A stretch of DNA of 28,589 nucleotides. It comes from Actinomycetota bacterium (GTDB lineage Bacteria > Actinomycetota > Actinomycetes > S36-B12 > UBA10799). Under the pieces are notes generated by a model, which did no database searches, was not told the origin of the DNA, and saw only the letters and a list, made by a program, of their open reading frames with translations. The position numbers and the translations under genes were made by a program. Position 1 is the first letter of the stretch. Each line of letters starts with the position of its first letter. This document shows positions 1 to 8,841 of the stretch, one piece after another. The DNA lies in NCBI GenBank assembly GCA_030837445.1, contig JAUPKM010000336.1:1-28589 (forward strand), read 5' to 3'.

Positions 1-494
1 TCGAGCCCGTCGGTGGGCTCGTCGAACAGGTAGAGCTCCACGTCGCAGGCGAGCGCGGCGATCAGCGCGACCTTCTGCCGGTTGCCCTTCGAGTACGACG
101 ACACCTTCTTGCTGGGATCGAGGTCGAGCCGGGCGATGAGGTCGTCGCGGCGCTCCGGCCGGTAGCCGGTGCGCAGCCGGCCGAGCGTGTCGATCGTCTC
201 GCCACCCGACAGGGACGGCCAGAGGGTCACCTCCCCGGGCACGTACGCAAGCCGCCCGTGGAGAGGGACGCTGTCACGCCAGGGGTCGGAGCCCAGCAGT
301 CGCAGGGATCCGGAATCGGATCGCAGGAGCCCGAGCAGCAGTCGCAGCGTGGTCGTCTTGCCGGCGCCATTGGGGCCGAGAAAGCCGTGCGCACTGCCCG
401 CGTCGACGGTGAGGTCGAGTCCGTCGAGCGCGCGCACGTCTCCGAAGGTCTTGACGACCCCGGCCATCTCGATCACGGCGTCGCTGGCTGCCAC
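1..494 (-). CDS. ABC transporter ATP-binding protein (5' part only)
   Basis: This is the N-terminal ~164 residues of an ABC-type ATPase; the rest lies beyond the window edge. Reading the minus strand from a GTG at 494 (alternative ATG at 467), the protein shows Walker A GPNGAGKTT, a Q-loop region, a signature-like YSKGNRQKV and Walker B LYLFDEPTDGL. The signature is SKGNRQK rather than LSGGQ, as is common in the ABC-2/daunorubicin-resistance class of exporters. The subunit would hydrolyse ATP on the cytoplasmic face to drive a separate permease, which is probably encoded further downstream outside the window. The substrate cannot be told from the sequence. The following gene in the window (527-2551) is on the same strand, upstream of it, with a short gap, so co-transcription is possible but unproven. 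Confidence 0.9.
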   Translation of the reverse strand, partial: MAASDAVIEMAGVVKTFGDVRALDGLDLTVDAGSAHGFLGPNGAGKTTTLRLLLGLLRSDSGSLRLLGSDPWRDSVPLHGRLAYVPGEVTLWPSLSGGETIDTLGRLRTGYRPERRDDLIARLDLDPSKKVSSYSKGNRQKVALIAALACDVELYLFDEPTDGL

Positions 495-526
495 GTGTCC
501 GAGTATGGCACCGGGAGGCGCCCGAA

Positions 527-2551
527 CTACGGCCTCGGAAGGGGAGCCGGACGGCCGAACAGCCAGCCCTGACCGACGGCCCAGCCGAGGCGCGCCAGGG
601 TCGTGGCCTCCTCCTCGGTCTCGACGCCCTCGGCGATGGTGCGCAGCCCGAGGCCCTCGGCGAGTCCCGCGACCCCCTTGGCGAGGTGCAGGTCGCGATC
701 GAGACCGGCGCCGATCCCCGTCGAGAAGGACCGGTCGAGCTTCACCCCGGCCAGCGGCATGTCACGCACGTGGCTGATGGACGAGTACCCCGTGCCGAAG
801 TCATCGATCCACCAGGCGACTCCACCGGACTCGAGCGTGCGCATGGTGTGCAGCACGGCGTCGGTCACGTTGATCAGCGACGTCTCAGTGACCTCGAGGT
901 GCAGGCGCGACGGGCTGACCCCGGTGCGCGCCACGTGCGCCTTGACCTCCTCGCACAGGTCGCCCCGGGTCAGCGTTGCGGCCGAGACGTTGACGGCGAT
1001 CGTGAGGTGCTCGGGGAGGGTGGCGAGGGCGTCGAACGCCTGGCAGAGCACGGTGCTGTCGACCGCGAGGATGAGGTCGGTGCGTGCCGCGACCGGGAGG
1101 AACTCGTCGGGAGGCACGACCGTCCCGTTCTCCTTGATCCAGCGCACCAGCGCCTCATAGCCCTGCAGGCTCCGGTCAGCCAGGCTGACCACCGGCTGGA
1201 ACCACGCGTGCACCCGACCCTCCCTCAGGGCGTCGCGGAGCTCGTTCTGCACCGTGAGGGCACTGCGGGCGAACGCCGCGAGGCCAGTGTCGAGGAACCC
1301 CCAGCGATCCGTGCCGTGCGATGACGCCTGCCGCATGGCCATGGTCGCGTCGCGCAGCAGCTCCTCGGCGCCTCCGTCGACAAAGGCGGCGATGCCGACG
1401 CAGGCGGTCACGTCGATGTCGTACGGGCCGATCGTCACGGCCCCCCGGATCGCCTCGAGAATCCGCTCGGCCGCGTTGGCGGAGGCGGCCGCGGTCGTCG
1501 AGGCCTCGGGCAGCAGGACGACGAACTCGTCTCCGGCGACCCGGGCCACGCGATCAGCGGCACCCGTCACGTCGACCAGTCGCTGCGCGACGGCCGCGAG
1601 CACCCGGTCGCCCGCCGTGTATCCGAAGGCCTCGTTGACACGCGTCATGCCGTCGATGCCGACGCACAGCAGCGCCCACTCGCCGTCGCGCTCGCGGTCG
1701 ATGATCGCGGTGATGCGCCGCAGCGCCAGGGCACGGTTGGCGACCCCCGTGAGCCCGTCGTACTCCAGCCCGCGCGCCATGTCGGCTCGCAGGTCCACCT
1801 CGGCCTGCATGTCGCGCAGTTCGTCGATGCCGCCGATCACGTTGCCGTCGTCGTCGTGCACCACGCGGCCCCGGACCCGCATCCACCTCCACCCGCCGTC
1901 GGCGGTGGCGATGCGCAGCTCCGCCGATCCTCCCGTGCCCCCCGACTTGATGATCTCGTCCTGCTTCACCATCAGTGCCTGGAGGTCCTCCGGGTGCACG
2001 AGGACGGAGGCCAATTGCCCTATGAGGTCGTCAGGTTTCCACCCGAGAGCGCGCTCGACCGAGGGGGAGATCCACGTGATCACGCGATCCACGCCCGCGC
2101 TGTAGACGACATCCATCGAGTTCTCGGACAGCAGGTCGTATCGCTCCGACACGGCGCGGACCTGCACTTCGGCGGCCCGCAGCGCGCTGATGTCGCGCGC
2201 GGCGCCGAAGAGCATAAGGCGCCCCTCGGGGCTGCTCTCCACGAGGCACACGAGCTCGGCCCATACGATCTGGCCGTCGCGCCGGCGCATCGGCATTCGG
2301 AACGGCTGCTGCTCGCCGCCCTGCCAGTGGGCGGCACCCCTCAGGGCGTCCTGCTCCTTCGGGGCAAGGACGCGGACGAACGAGCCGGGGTCTGCCTGGA
2401 GCTCGGTGGCCGTGTAGCCGAGGTACTCCTCGACCGATGCGGAGACGTAGACGGCGCGGACGAGGGGTTGCAGTTCCATCGCGAACGTGAACACCGCCAG
2501 CCCGCTCGACATCGCGTCGGCAGCGTCCTGATCGCGCGCCCGGACCCCCAT
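527..2551 (-). CDS. PAS-PAS-GGDEF-EAL cyclic-di-GMP signalling protein
   Basis: A 674-residue soluble protein predicted to make and/or break cyclic di-GMP in response to PAS-sensed signals. Domain order: PAS at ~15-120, second PAS with PAC at ~135-245 (SVERALGWKPDDL), GGDEF at ~262-415, EAL at ~430-670. The GGDEF active-site loop reads AGDEF (339-343), a conservative change often tolerated by diguanylate cyclases. The EAL domain keeps EALVRW (from 466), the NVS and EVTET metal-binding segments, DDFGTGYSS (583-591) and the AEGVE segment, so phosphodiesterase activity is plausible. No membrane segment is seen. The open frame runs upstream to 3196, but the ATG at 2551 is chosen because the PAS domain begins right after it and the upstream part overlaps the divergent XRE-DUF805 gene. 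Whether cyclase or hydrolase activity dominates cannot be read from the sequence. Confidence 0.93.
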   Translation of the reverse strand: MGVRARDQDAADAMSSGLAVFTFAMELQPLVRAVYVSASVEEYLGYTATELQADPGSFVRVLAPKEQDALRGAAHWQGGEQQPFRMPMRRRDGQIVWAELVCLVESSPEGRLMLFGAARDISALRAAEVQVRAVSERYDLLSENSMDVVYSAGVDRVITWISPSVERALGWKPDDLIGQLASVLVHPEDLQALMVKQDEIIKSGGTGGSAELRIATADGGWRWMRVRGRVVHDDDGNVIGGIDELRDMQAEVDLRADMARGLEYDGLTGVANRALALRRITAIIDRERDGEWALLCVGIDGMTRVNEAFGYTAGDRVLAAVAQRLVDVTGAADRVARVAGDEFVVLLPEASTTAAASANAAERILEAIRGAVTIGPYDIDVTACVGIAAFVDGGAEELLRDATMAMRQASSHGTDRWGFLDTGLAAFARSALTVQNELRDALREGRVHAWFQPVVSLADRSLQGYEALVRWIKENGTVVPPDEFLPVAARTDLILAVDSTVLCQAFDALATLPEHLTIAVNVSAATLTRGDLCEEVKAHVARTGVSPSRLHLEVTETSLINVTDAVLHTMRTLESGGVAWWIDDFGTGYSSISHVRDMPLAGVKLDRSFSTGIGAGLDRDLHLAKGVAGLAEGLGLRTIAEGVETEEEATTLARLGWAVGQGWLFGRPAPLPRP

Positions 2552-2723
2552 GGCTGCACCGTAGACCCGCGGGGGGGATCGTGACGCGCTTCCCGGTCGC
2601 CCGCATCGAACGAGAGGCCGAATGGCAGCGCCGCCCATCGGGATTCGCGCGTCCGGACACTGTCGGGCAGATGTCGGGTCGCTGTCGTTCCCCGGCAGGC
2701 ATGTCACGGGAAGAATGGACCGC

Positions 2724-3245
2724 ATGCAGATTCGCGAGATGAGGCTCGAGCGAGGCTGGTCCCAGGAGCAGCTGGCCGAGCTCACCGGCCTGAGCGTCCG
2801 AACGATCCAGCGCATCGAGAACGGCCAGGAGCCCGGGCTCGCCTCGGCCCGGGCGCTCGCGGAGGTGTTCGGGGTCGACATCGCCAGCGTCAGCCCACCA
2901 GCCGGGCCGGACTGGATGCAGCAGCCCTTTCTCGCGTCGGTGCGCACATGCCTGATGAAGTACTCCGTCGTCGACGGCCGCGCCGACCGCGGCGAGTACT
3001 GGTGGTTCGTGCTCTTCGTGGGCCTCATCACCTCGATCGCAGCGCTGATCAGCGAGGTGGCCGGTTCCGTGGTGTTCCTGCTTCTTCTGGTGCCGCTGGT
3101 CACGGCCGGAGCGCGTCGCCTGCACGACACCGGCCACAGCGGCTGGTGGCAGCTGTTCGCGCTGGCGCCACTGGGGTTCGTCGTGCCGCTCGTCATCCTC
3201 GTTCAGCCCACGGTCGATACGGCGGTCGCCAGCCGGCAGCGCTAG
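2724..3245 (+). CDS. XRE-family HTH fused to DUF805 membrane domain
   Basis: A 173-residue protein joining a DNA-binding domain to a small membrane domain. Residues ~1-55 form an XRE-type helix-turn-helix (RLERGWSQEQLAELTGLSVR, then TIQRIENGQEPG). Residues ~75-165 form DUF805, with the diagnostic YSVVDGRADRGEYWWF opening, two to three hydrophobic segments and the RRLHDTGHSGWW motif. The ATG at 2724 is preferred over upstream in-frame ATGs because GGGAAGA lies nine bases before it and the HTH starts at once. It is divergent from the GGDEF-EAL gene across about 170 bases that must hold both promoters. It may be a membrane-tethered transcription regulator; the ligand and target genes are unknown. 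DUF805 has no established biochemical role. Confidence 0.88.
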   Translation: MQIREMRLERGWSQEQLAELTGLSVRTIQRIENGQEPGLASARALAEVFGVDIASVSPPAGPDWMQQPFLASVRTCLMKYSVVDGRADRGEYWWFVLFVGLITSIAALISEVAGSVVFLLLLVPLVTAGARRLHDTGHSGWWQLFALAPLGFVVPLVILVQPTVDTAVASRQR

Positions 3246-3401
3246 CGAGCTTGCAGGCTCGCCTGTCGGACCGTGCAGGAAGCCAGGACTTCCGGCCACG
3301 TGCTGTAGGACGAATCTGCCCACTGGATCCGTCTCTCAGGACACCCGAGCCGAAGCATGGTGGACTGGCACGGAAAGCCGAGTCGATCGTGGAGGTCGGA
3401 C

Positions 3402-5756
3402 ATGCCCAAGGAGTTCCAGGGGAGGATCGCGCTCGACGTCCGCGACTCGGTTCCGGACTGGGAGCCGTACTTGGCGCCCAAGGCGCCGAAAGGGTCGCCG
3501 AACGTCCTGATGATCGCGTGGGATGACATCGGCTACGGCGCGATGGATGTCTTCGGCGGGCCGATCACGACCCCGACGATGCGCCGCATCGCGGATCGCG
3601 GAGTTCGCTTCGGCAACTTCCACACGACGGCCCTGTGCTCACCGACGCGCGCGTCGCTGCTCACCGGCCGCAACGCCACGACCACGGGCATGGCGACCAT
3701 CGCCGAGTTCGCCTCCGGCTTCCCGGGCATCTCGACGCGGATCCCTTTCGAGACCGGGATGATCTCCGAGGTCCTTGCCGCCCGCGGGTACAACACCTAC
3801 TGCGTCGGCAAGTGGCACCTGACTCCGGGCGAGGAGTGCAACGTCGCCGCCTACAAGGGCCGCTGGCCGCTGGGCCGTGGGTTCGAGCGGTACTACGGCT
3901 GGCTGGGCGGGGAGACGAACTCCTACTACCCGGACCTGATCCACGACAACCACCCGATCGAGCCGCCAGCGCGTCCCGAGGACGGCTACCACCTGGCCGA
4001 CGACCTCTCGAACCGGGCGATCCAGTTCATCCAGGACGCCAAGACGATCGACCCGGACAAGCCGTTCTTCATGTACTTCGCCCCGCAGGCGGGCCACGCT
4101 CCGCACCTGGTGCCGCTGGAGTGGGCCGACCGCTACAAGGGCGTGTTCGACGCCGGCTACGAGGCGATGCGCCCGGAGATCCTCGCCCGCCAGATCGAGC
4201 TGGGCCTGCTCCCGGAGGGCACCGAGCTGTCGGGTATCAACCCGCACGGCGAGCCGGCCCGCACCGGCCCGAACGGTGAGCCCTGGCCGATGCTGGACAC
4301 GGTCCGGCCGTGGGACACGTTGAGCGATGACGAGAAGCGGCTGTTCGTGCGGATGGCCGAGGTCTTCGCCGGCTACATCTCCTACTACGACGACCGACTC
4401 GGCCGGATCATCGACTACCTCGAGCAGGCGGGGGAGCTGGACAACACCCTGATCGTCGTCGTGTCGGACAACGGCTCGAGCGGCGAGGGCGGGCCGAACG
4501 GCACCTTCAACGAGTGGCGGTTCTTCAACGGCATCGCGGACACGACGGAACTGGTCCTGGAGCACATCGACGAGCTGGGCACGCCGGCGTCGAACAACCA
4601 CTACAACACCGGCTGGGCCTGGGCGCTCGACACGCCCTTCCCGTACTGGAAGAGGTGGGCCGGCTACGAGGGCGGCACTGCCGACATCTGCCTTGTGTCG
4701 TGGCCCGCGGGGATCCCGGCGAGTGCGCAGGTGCGGCACCAGTACGTCCACGCAGTAGACGTGGTCCCGACGATCTACGACCTCTTGGGCATCACGCCTC
4801 CCGAGGTGATCAACGGGTACGAGCAGGCACCGATCGAGGGCGAGAGCTTCGCCGCGGCGCTGACGGACCCCGCTGCTCCGGCGAAGTCGACCCAGTTCTT
4901 CACCATGCTGGGCCAGCGGGCGATCTACCACCAGGGTTGGCTGGCGTGCACCGTCCACCCGCCGCTGTCGGGGTGGAGCCACTTTGAGCAGGACGAGTGG
5001 GAGCTGTTCCACCTGGAGGTCGACCGCTCGCAGTCGACGAACCTCGCCGAGTCTGAGCCGGAGCGGCTCGAGGCCATGAAGAAGCTGTGGTTCGACTGCG
5101 CGGATCAGTACAACGGCCTGCCGCTGGACGACCGTTCGGCGCTGGAGCAGATCCTCGCCGAGCGGCCCCGACCGGGCGGCCCCCGCACCCAGTACACCTT
5201 CTACCCCGACTGCGCCGACGTCCCCGAGTCGGCTGGGCCGCTCATCTCGGGACGGTCCTACACGATCGCCGTCGGAGTAGCGGTGGACGAGTTGGACGCG
5301 CAGGGCGTGCTCTGGGCGGCGGGCGGTGTCGCGGGCGGACACAGCCTCTACGTCAAGAACCGGCGCCTGCGCTACACCTTCAACTGGGTCGGCACCTACC
5401 TCCAGGACGTCGTGGCCGATCGCGACCTGACCCCGGGCGAGCACCTGTGCGTCGCGGAGTTCGTCGCCACCGGCAAGAGCGACAACCCAGTGATGCCAGG
5501 GGCCACGGGCACGCTCACGCTCTATGTGGACGGCGACGCGGTGGGATCGGCCGAGATCACCACCCAGCCGGGCGTCTTCTGCCTCACCGGGGACGGCATC
5601 TCGGTCGGACGGGACAGCGGATCCTCCGTCACCCCCGCATATGAGGCGCCGTTCCCGTTCACCGGTGGGATGATCGACAAGGCCGTCGTCGACCTCTCTG
5701 GTGACCGGTACGTCGACCACGAGGCGACCGTGCGTGGATGGTTCTTGCTTGACTGA
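3402..5756 (+). CDS. Arylsulfatase (sulfatase family, AtsA/AtsD-like)
   Basis: A 784-residue type I sulfatase that would hydrolyse sulfate esters. Its length matches the ~787-residue mycobacterial AtsA/AtsD group as I recall it. The catalytic motif CSPTR starts at Cys79, the residue that formylglycine-generating enzyme converts to formylglycine. Metal and active-site segments include DD (41-42), GKWHL (136-140), the GHAPH segment (~231-235) and SDNG (355-358). The last ~180 residues form a beta-rich C-terminal module with a concanavalin/LamG-like look. No signal peptide is seen, so it is probably cytoplasmic or exported by an unusual route. The ATG at 3402 follows GGAGG with six bases of spacing; an earlier in-frame ATG at 3357 lacks this. 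No formylglycine-generating enzyme is encoded in the window, so activation must depend on a gene elsewhere. Confidence 0.94.
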   Translation: MPKEFQGRIALDVRDSVPDWEPYLAPKAPKGSPNVLMIAWDDIGYGAMDVFGGPITTPTMRRIADRGVRFGNFHTTALCSPTRASLLTGRNATTTGMATIAEFASGFPGISTRIPFETGMISEVLAARGYNTYCVGKWHLTPGEECNVAAYKGRWPLGRGFERYYGWLGGETNSYYPDLIHDNHPIEPPARPEDGYHLADDLSNRAIQFIQDAKTIDPDKPFFMYFAPQAGHAPHLVPLEWADRYKGVFDAGYEAMRPEILARQIELGLLPEGTELSGINPHGEPARTGPNGEPWPMLDTVRPWDTLSDDEKRLFVRMAEVFAGYISYYDDRLGRIIDYLEQAGELDNTLIVVVSDNGSSGEGGPNGTFNEWRFFNGIADTTELVLEHIDELGTPASNNHYNTGWAWALDTPFPYWKRWAGYEGGTADICLVSWPAGIPASAQVRHQYVHAVDVVPTIYDLLGITPPEVINGYEQAPIEGESFAAALTDPAAPAKSTQFFTMLGQRAIYHQGWLACTVHPPLSGWSHFEQDEWELFHLEVDRSQSTNLAESEPERLEAMKKLWFDCADQYNGLPLDDRSALEQILAERPRPGGPRTQYTFYPDCADVPESAGPLISGRSYTIAVGVAVDELDAQGVLWAAGGVAGGHSLYVKNRRLRYTFNWVGTYLQDVVADRDLTPGEHLCVAEFVATGKSDNPVMPGATGTLTLYVDGDAVGSAEITTQPGVFCLTGDGISVGRDSGSSVTPAYEAPFPFTGGMIDKAVVDLSGDRYVDHEATVRGWFLLD

Positions 5757-5941
5757 GTGCAGGACCACGATTTCACGCGTCTTCCCGGCACGTTCTCGAG
5801 CAGATGAAGGTCGTGTCCAGACGCCTGCGGCGTCGTGCGAACGCCACGGGCGAGTGGCCGACGAGTGGCCAGATTCACTGACCGTGGGCCAGACGTACTG
5901 ACTTCCTACAGCGGAGTCCGCACCGCAGATCGGACGTCGGA

Positions 5942-8545
5942 TCAGGTCTGCGCCATGTCGACGAAGCGCGAGTAGTGACCCTGGAAGGCCACGGTCACCT
6001 TGCCCGTGGGTCCGTTGCGGTGCTTGGCGATGATGAAGTCGGCCTCGCCCGCGCGCGGCGACTCGGGCTCGTAGGCGTCCTCGCGGTGCAGCAGGACGAC
6101 CATGTCGGCGTCCTGCTCGAGGGAGCCGGACTCGCGCAGGTCGGACAGCATCGGCTTCTTGTCGACGCGCTGCTCGGGTCCGCGGTTCAGCTGGCTGATC
6201 GCGATGACGGGCACGCCGAGCTCCTTGGCCAGCAGCTTCAGCGACCGGGAGAACTCCGAGACCTCCTGCTGGCGGCTCTCCACGCGCTTGCCGCTGGTCA
6301 TGAGCTGCAGGTAGTCGACGACGACGAGCCGCAGGTCGTGGCGCTGCTTGAGCCGGCGGCACTTCGCGCGGATCTCCATGAGGGTCATGTTCGGGGAGTC
6401 GTCGATGAACATCGGGGCCTCGCTGACCACGCCCATCTTGCCGGCGAGCTTGGTCCAGTCGGCGTCGCTCATCGTGCCCGAACGCATGTGGTGCATGGGC
6501 ACCTGGGCCTCGGCGGACAGCAGGCGCATGACGATCTCGTTGCGGCTCATCTCCAGCGAGAAGATGACGCTCGCCAGGCCGTTCTTGATCGAGGCCGCGC
6601 GGGCGATGTCGAGACCGAGGGTCGAGTTGTGCGTCGGGATCATCGACCGGCCGGCAAGGTACATATGGGACTCGTTGTCGACCTCGATGCAGCGGACCGG
6701 GACGCTGGCCGTGGGCTCGACCGAGACGATGAATCGCGAGATGCGCCGCGCCTGCGACTGGTGGCGTGTGCGCTCCTTGTGCGCCATCTGCTTGCGCTGG
6801 AGTCGGAACACCTGGTCGTGGGTGCTGAAGTTCAAGGTGAAGGCAATCGACGACTCGGCGGTACGGCCGCGAACGGTTCGCTCGGTGATCGAGCAGCGGT
6901 AGCCGAGGCTGACGATGAGCTCGTAGGCATCGTCGGTCAGTCGACGCGAGGTCGAGGTGAACTGCACGTTGCCGTTGCTCGTCACGGTGCCGTCGGTGTC
7001 GAGCAGACCGGCCAGCAGGTCGCGGCGCTGCCGTTCCGATGCTCGCAGGTAGGCCGTCGGGATGTGCTTGCTGCCCAGCAGGCCGTGGGTGCGCAGCAGG
7101 GCCTGCACCGATCCGTGCTCGAGGGCGCACGCCTGGCACACGCCCATCCCCGTGACGGTGCCGCCGCAGTCCGGACATGCGGGAGTGGGGAGGCCCTGAC
7201 GGACGCCCTTGGCGCGACCGCCGCACGACCGTCCGCACGTCTGGACGAGTGGCTCTCGCGGCACGAACGACGCGCCGCACACGGAGCAGGTGCGCTCGGC
7301 GACTGCAGCCCGCTTCGGCAGACGCAGGCCGTACCGCAGGTTCCCGAGGTAGGGCGCCTCGATGCCCTCGCCCTCAATGTAGGCCGCGATCTCCGGATCG
7401 GCCGACGTGAAGTGGGCGGCCGCACTGGTGCCGTCACCCAGCCAGACGCCGAGCACATAGGCGGGAATCGGCAGCTCGGCATCGGGGAGCTGCAGGGCAG
7501 TGGCGTTGCGAACGCTGTGGTTGAGCCTGCGGTCCTTCGTCTCGCAGCGGACCGTGCCGGCGAGTTCACGGGTGGTGCGGATCGCGGCGAACGTGCGCTG
7601 CGAACGGGTCCCGTTGTGCTGCGCCGCCGCTGCCTGTGCCGACTTCCGTGATGCACGCGTATCGGTCAGCCACTCATGCTCGGCGTCCGCAACGATCTCG
7701 CTGCCGTCGGCGAACCGGACGAGGTAGCAGGGTCGGTTCTTCATCACGTCGGTGACGCCTGACACCCGAACCGGGCGCCCGTCGTCGCCGATCACCCGAT
7801 CCCCGACCCGCAGTTCGCCCATCGTCGTCCAGCCGGTCGGCGTGACGATGGGGGTGTCGAGGGCCAGGGCCTTTCCGATCGCCGGCCTGGCCGCCACGAT
7901 GATGAGCTGGCCGGGATGCAGGCCGTTCGTGATGTCGTCGAGGTCGCTGAACCCCGTGGGCACGCCGATCATCTCGCCGCCGCGGTTGGAGATGGCCTCG
8001 ATCTCGTTGAGGGCATCGCCCATGAGGTCGCGCAGCGGCGCGTAGTCCTCGCTCGTGCGGCGGTCGGTGACGTCGTAGACCTCGGCCTGCGCGCGGTCGA
8101 CCATGTCGTCGACCTCGCCCTGGCCGGTGTAGCCCATCTGCACGATGCGCGTGCCGGCCTCGACGAGGCGCCGCAGGATGGCCTGCTCGCGCACGATGCG
8201 GCCGTAGTAGTTGGCGTTGGCTGCGGTGGGCACCATCGAGACGAGGGTGTGCAGGTACGGGGCGCCGCCGATCCGGCTGATGTCGCCGGTCTTGGTGAGG
8301 TCGGCCGCCACCGTGACCGCGTCGGCCGGCTCGCCGCGGCCGTAGAGGTCGAGGATCGTCCCGTAGATCGCCGCGTGCGCGGGCCGGTAGAAGTCGCCCT
8401 CGCGCAGGACCTCGACGACGTCGGCGATCGCGTCCTTGCTCAGCAGCATGGCGCCGAGGACGGACTGCTCGGCGGCGACGTCGTTCGGAGGGGTGCGGTC
8501 CGGACCCCGCATCTCATCAGCGGGGTGCAGTTCGCTGACGCTCAC
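5942..8545 (-). CDS. dnaB: Replicative DNA helicase DnaB with intein
   Basis: An 867-residue precursor of the hexameric replication-fork helicase. After removal of a 415-residue intein (226-640) the mature protein would be 452 residues, typical for DnaB. Residues ~20-120 are the N-terminal DnaB domain (AAEQSVLGAML). The RecA-like helicase domain starts near 195. Walker A is rebuilt on splicing from ARPAIGK (219-225) and STLGLDIAR (641-649). Walker B is LRLVVVDYLQLM (~738-749), followed by the ISQLNRGPEQR sensor segment and the C-terminal HRNGPTGKV motif. The start is GTG at 8545, preceded on the minus strand by AAAGGGAG; an internal ATG at codon 12 is a weaker alternative. The usual ssb-rpsR-rplI neighbours are absent. 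The helicase cannot bind ATP correctly until the intein leaves, because the intein splits the P-loop between GK and ST. Confidence 0.97.
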   Translation of the reverse strand: MSVSELHPADEMRGPDRTPPNDVAAEQSVLGAMLLSKDAIADVVEVLREGDFYRPAHAAIYGTILDLYGRGEPADAVTVAADLTKTGDISRIGGAPYLHTLVSMVPTAANANYYGRIVREQAILRRLVEAGTRIVQMGYTGQGEVDDMVDRAQAEVYDVTDRRTSEDYAPLRDLMGDALNEIEAISNRGGEMIGVPTGFSDLDDITNGLHPGQLIIVAARPAIGKALALDTPIVTPTGWTTMGELRVGDRVIGDDGRPVRVSGVTDVMKNRPCYLVRFADGSEIVADAEHEWLTDTRASRKSAQAAAAQHNGTRSQRTFAAIRTTRELAGTVRCETKDRRLNHSVRNATALQLPDAELPIPAYVLGVWLGDGTSAAAHFTSADPEIAAYIEGEGIEAPYLGNLRYGLRLPKRAAVAERTCSVCGASFVPREPLVQTCGRSCGGRAKGVRQGLPTPACPDCGGTVTGMGVCQACALEHGSVQALLRTHGLLGSKHIPTAYLRASERQRRDLLAGLLDTDGTVTSNGNVQFTSTSRRLTDDAYELIVSLGYRCSITERTVRGRTAESSIAFTLNFSTHDQVFRLQRKQMAHKERTRHQSQARRISRFIVSVEPTASVPVRCIEVDNESHMYLAGRSMIPTHNSTLGLDIARAASIKNGLASVIFSLEMSRNEIVMRLLSAEAQVPMHHMRSGTMSDADWTKLAGKMGVVSEAPMFIDDSPNMTLMEIRAKCRRLKQRHDLRLVVVDYLQLMTSGKRVESRQQEVSEFSRSLKLLAKELGVPVIAISQLNRGPEQRVDKKPMLSDLRESGSLEQDADMVVLLHREDAYEPESPRAGEADFIIAKHRNGPTGKVTVAFQGHYSRFVDMAQT
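6626..7870 (-). other. Class 3 intein with LAGLIDADG homing endonuclease, in the DnaB P-loop
   Basis: This 415-residue in-frame insertion begins with Ala (ALALDTPIVTPTGW) instead of Cys or Ser and ends MIPTHN before the C-extein Ser. It carries the Trp-Cys-Thr set that defines class 3 inteins: Trp at DnaB residue 292 just after the block B His, Cys619 in block F (VRCIEVDNESHMYLA) and Thr638 in block G (MIPTHN). Class 3 inteins start splicing with the block F Cys rather than residue 1. Endonuclease motifs are YVLGVWLGDG (363-372) and LLAGLLDTDG (510-519). Between them sit eight cysteines in zinc-finger-like pairs (CSVC 420-423, C437/C441, CPDC 457-460, CQAC 470-473), an extra module within the endonuclease region. 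All splicing residues look intact, so the intein is probably active. Confidence 0.93.
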
Positions 8546-8666
8546 GGTGCTCCCTTTGCTCTGGCGCTCATCCTGGGCGGCGGCGACTGCCGCGACACCT
8601 GTCTACCGCATCCGGCTGACGGCCCTCCGAACCGTAGGGACGGCATCTCGCCGTGTCCATCGAGCC

Positions 8667-8687
8667 TGTGGACAAACCTGTGGATGA
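8667..8687 (-). promoter_or_regulatory. Pair of DnaA-box-like sites upstream of dnaB
   Basis: On the minus strand 8675-8667 reads TTGTCCACA, an exact match to the actinobacterial DnaA-box consensus. 8687-8679 reads TCATCCACA, one mismatch from TTATCCACA, with a 12-base phase. A weaker TTGTCCCCA lies at 8731-8723 and a TGTGGAGGA at about 8800. They fall in the divergent gap between dnaB and the phosphatase gene. Binding by DnaA is an inference from the motif alone. Confidence 0.45.
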
Positions 8688-8841
8688 CGTGGGGATCACC
8701 CCCCTCAGTCCGCCCTTCAGGCTGGGGACAAGTTGGGGATTCAACTGACGGACCTACCACGATCCCCTCATAGGAGCGGGCCGAACCCCGACCCCAGCCT
8801 GTGGAGGAAATAAACTCCCGTGACGTGGGTAGCCTCAGGCC

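Noticed and set aside
2552..3196. N-terminal extension of the GGDEF-EAL frame
   Set aside because: It overlaps the divergent XRE-DUF805 gene, shows no domain, and the PAS region starts right after ATG 2551.
5820..5834. GACGCC/GGCGTC hairpin after the sulfatase gene
   Set aside because: Six-bp stem with a three-base loop and no U-run; common by chance at this GC content.
3639..7280. A 1,213-codon minus-strand open frame
   Set aside because: It lies antisense to the sulfatase and out of frame within dnaB. Its composition (Arg/Pro/Ala-rich, no domains) is that of a shadow frame in GC-rich DNA.
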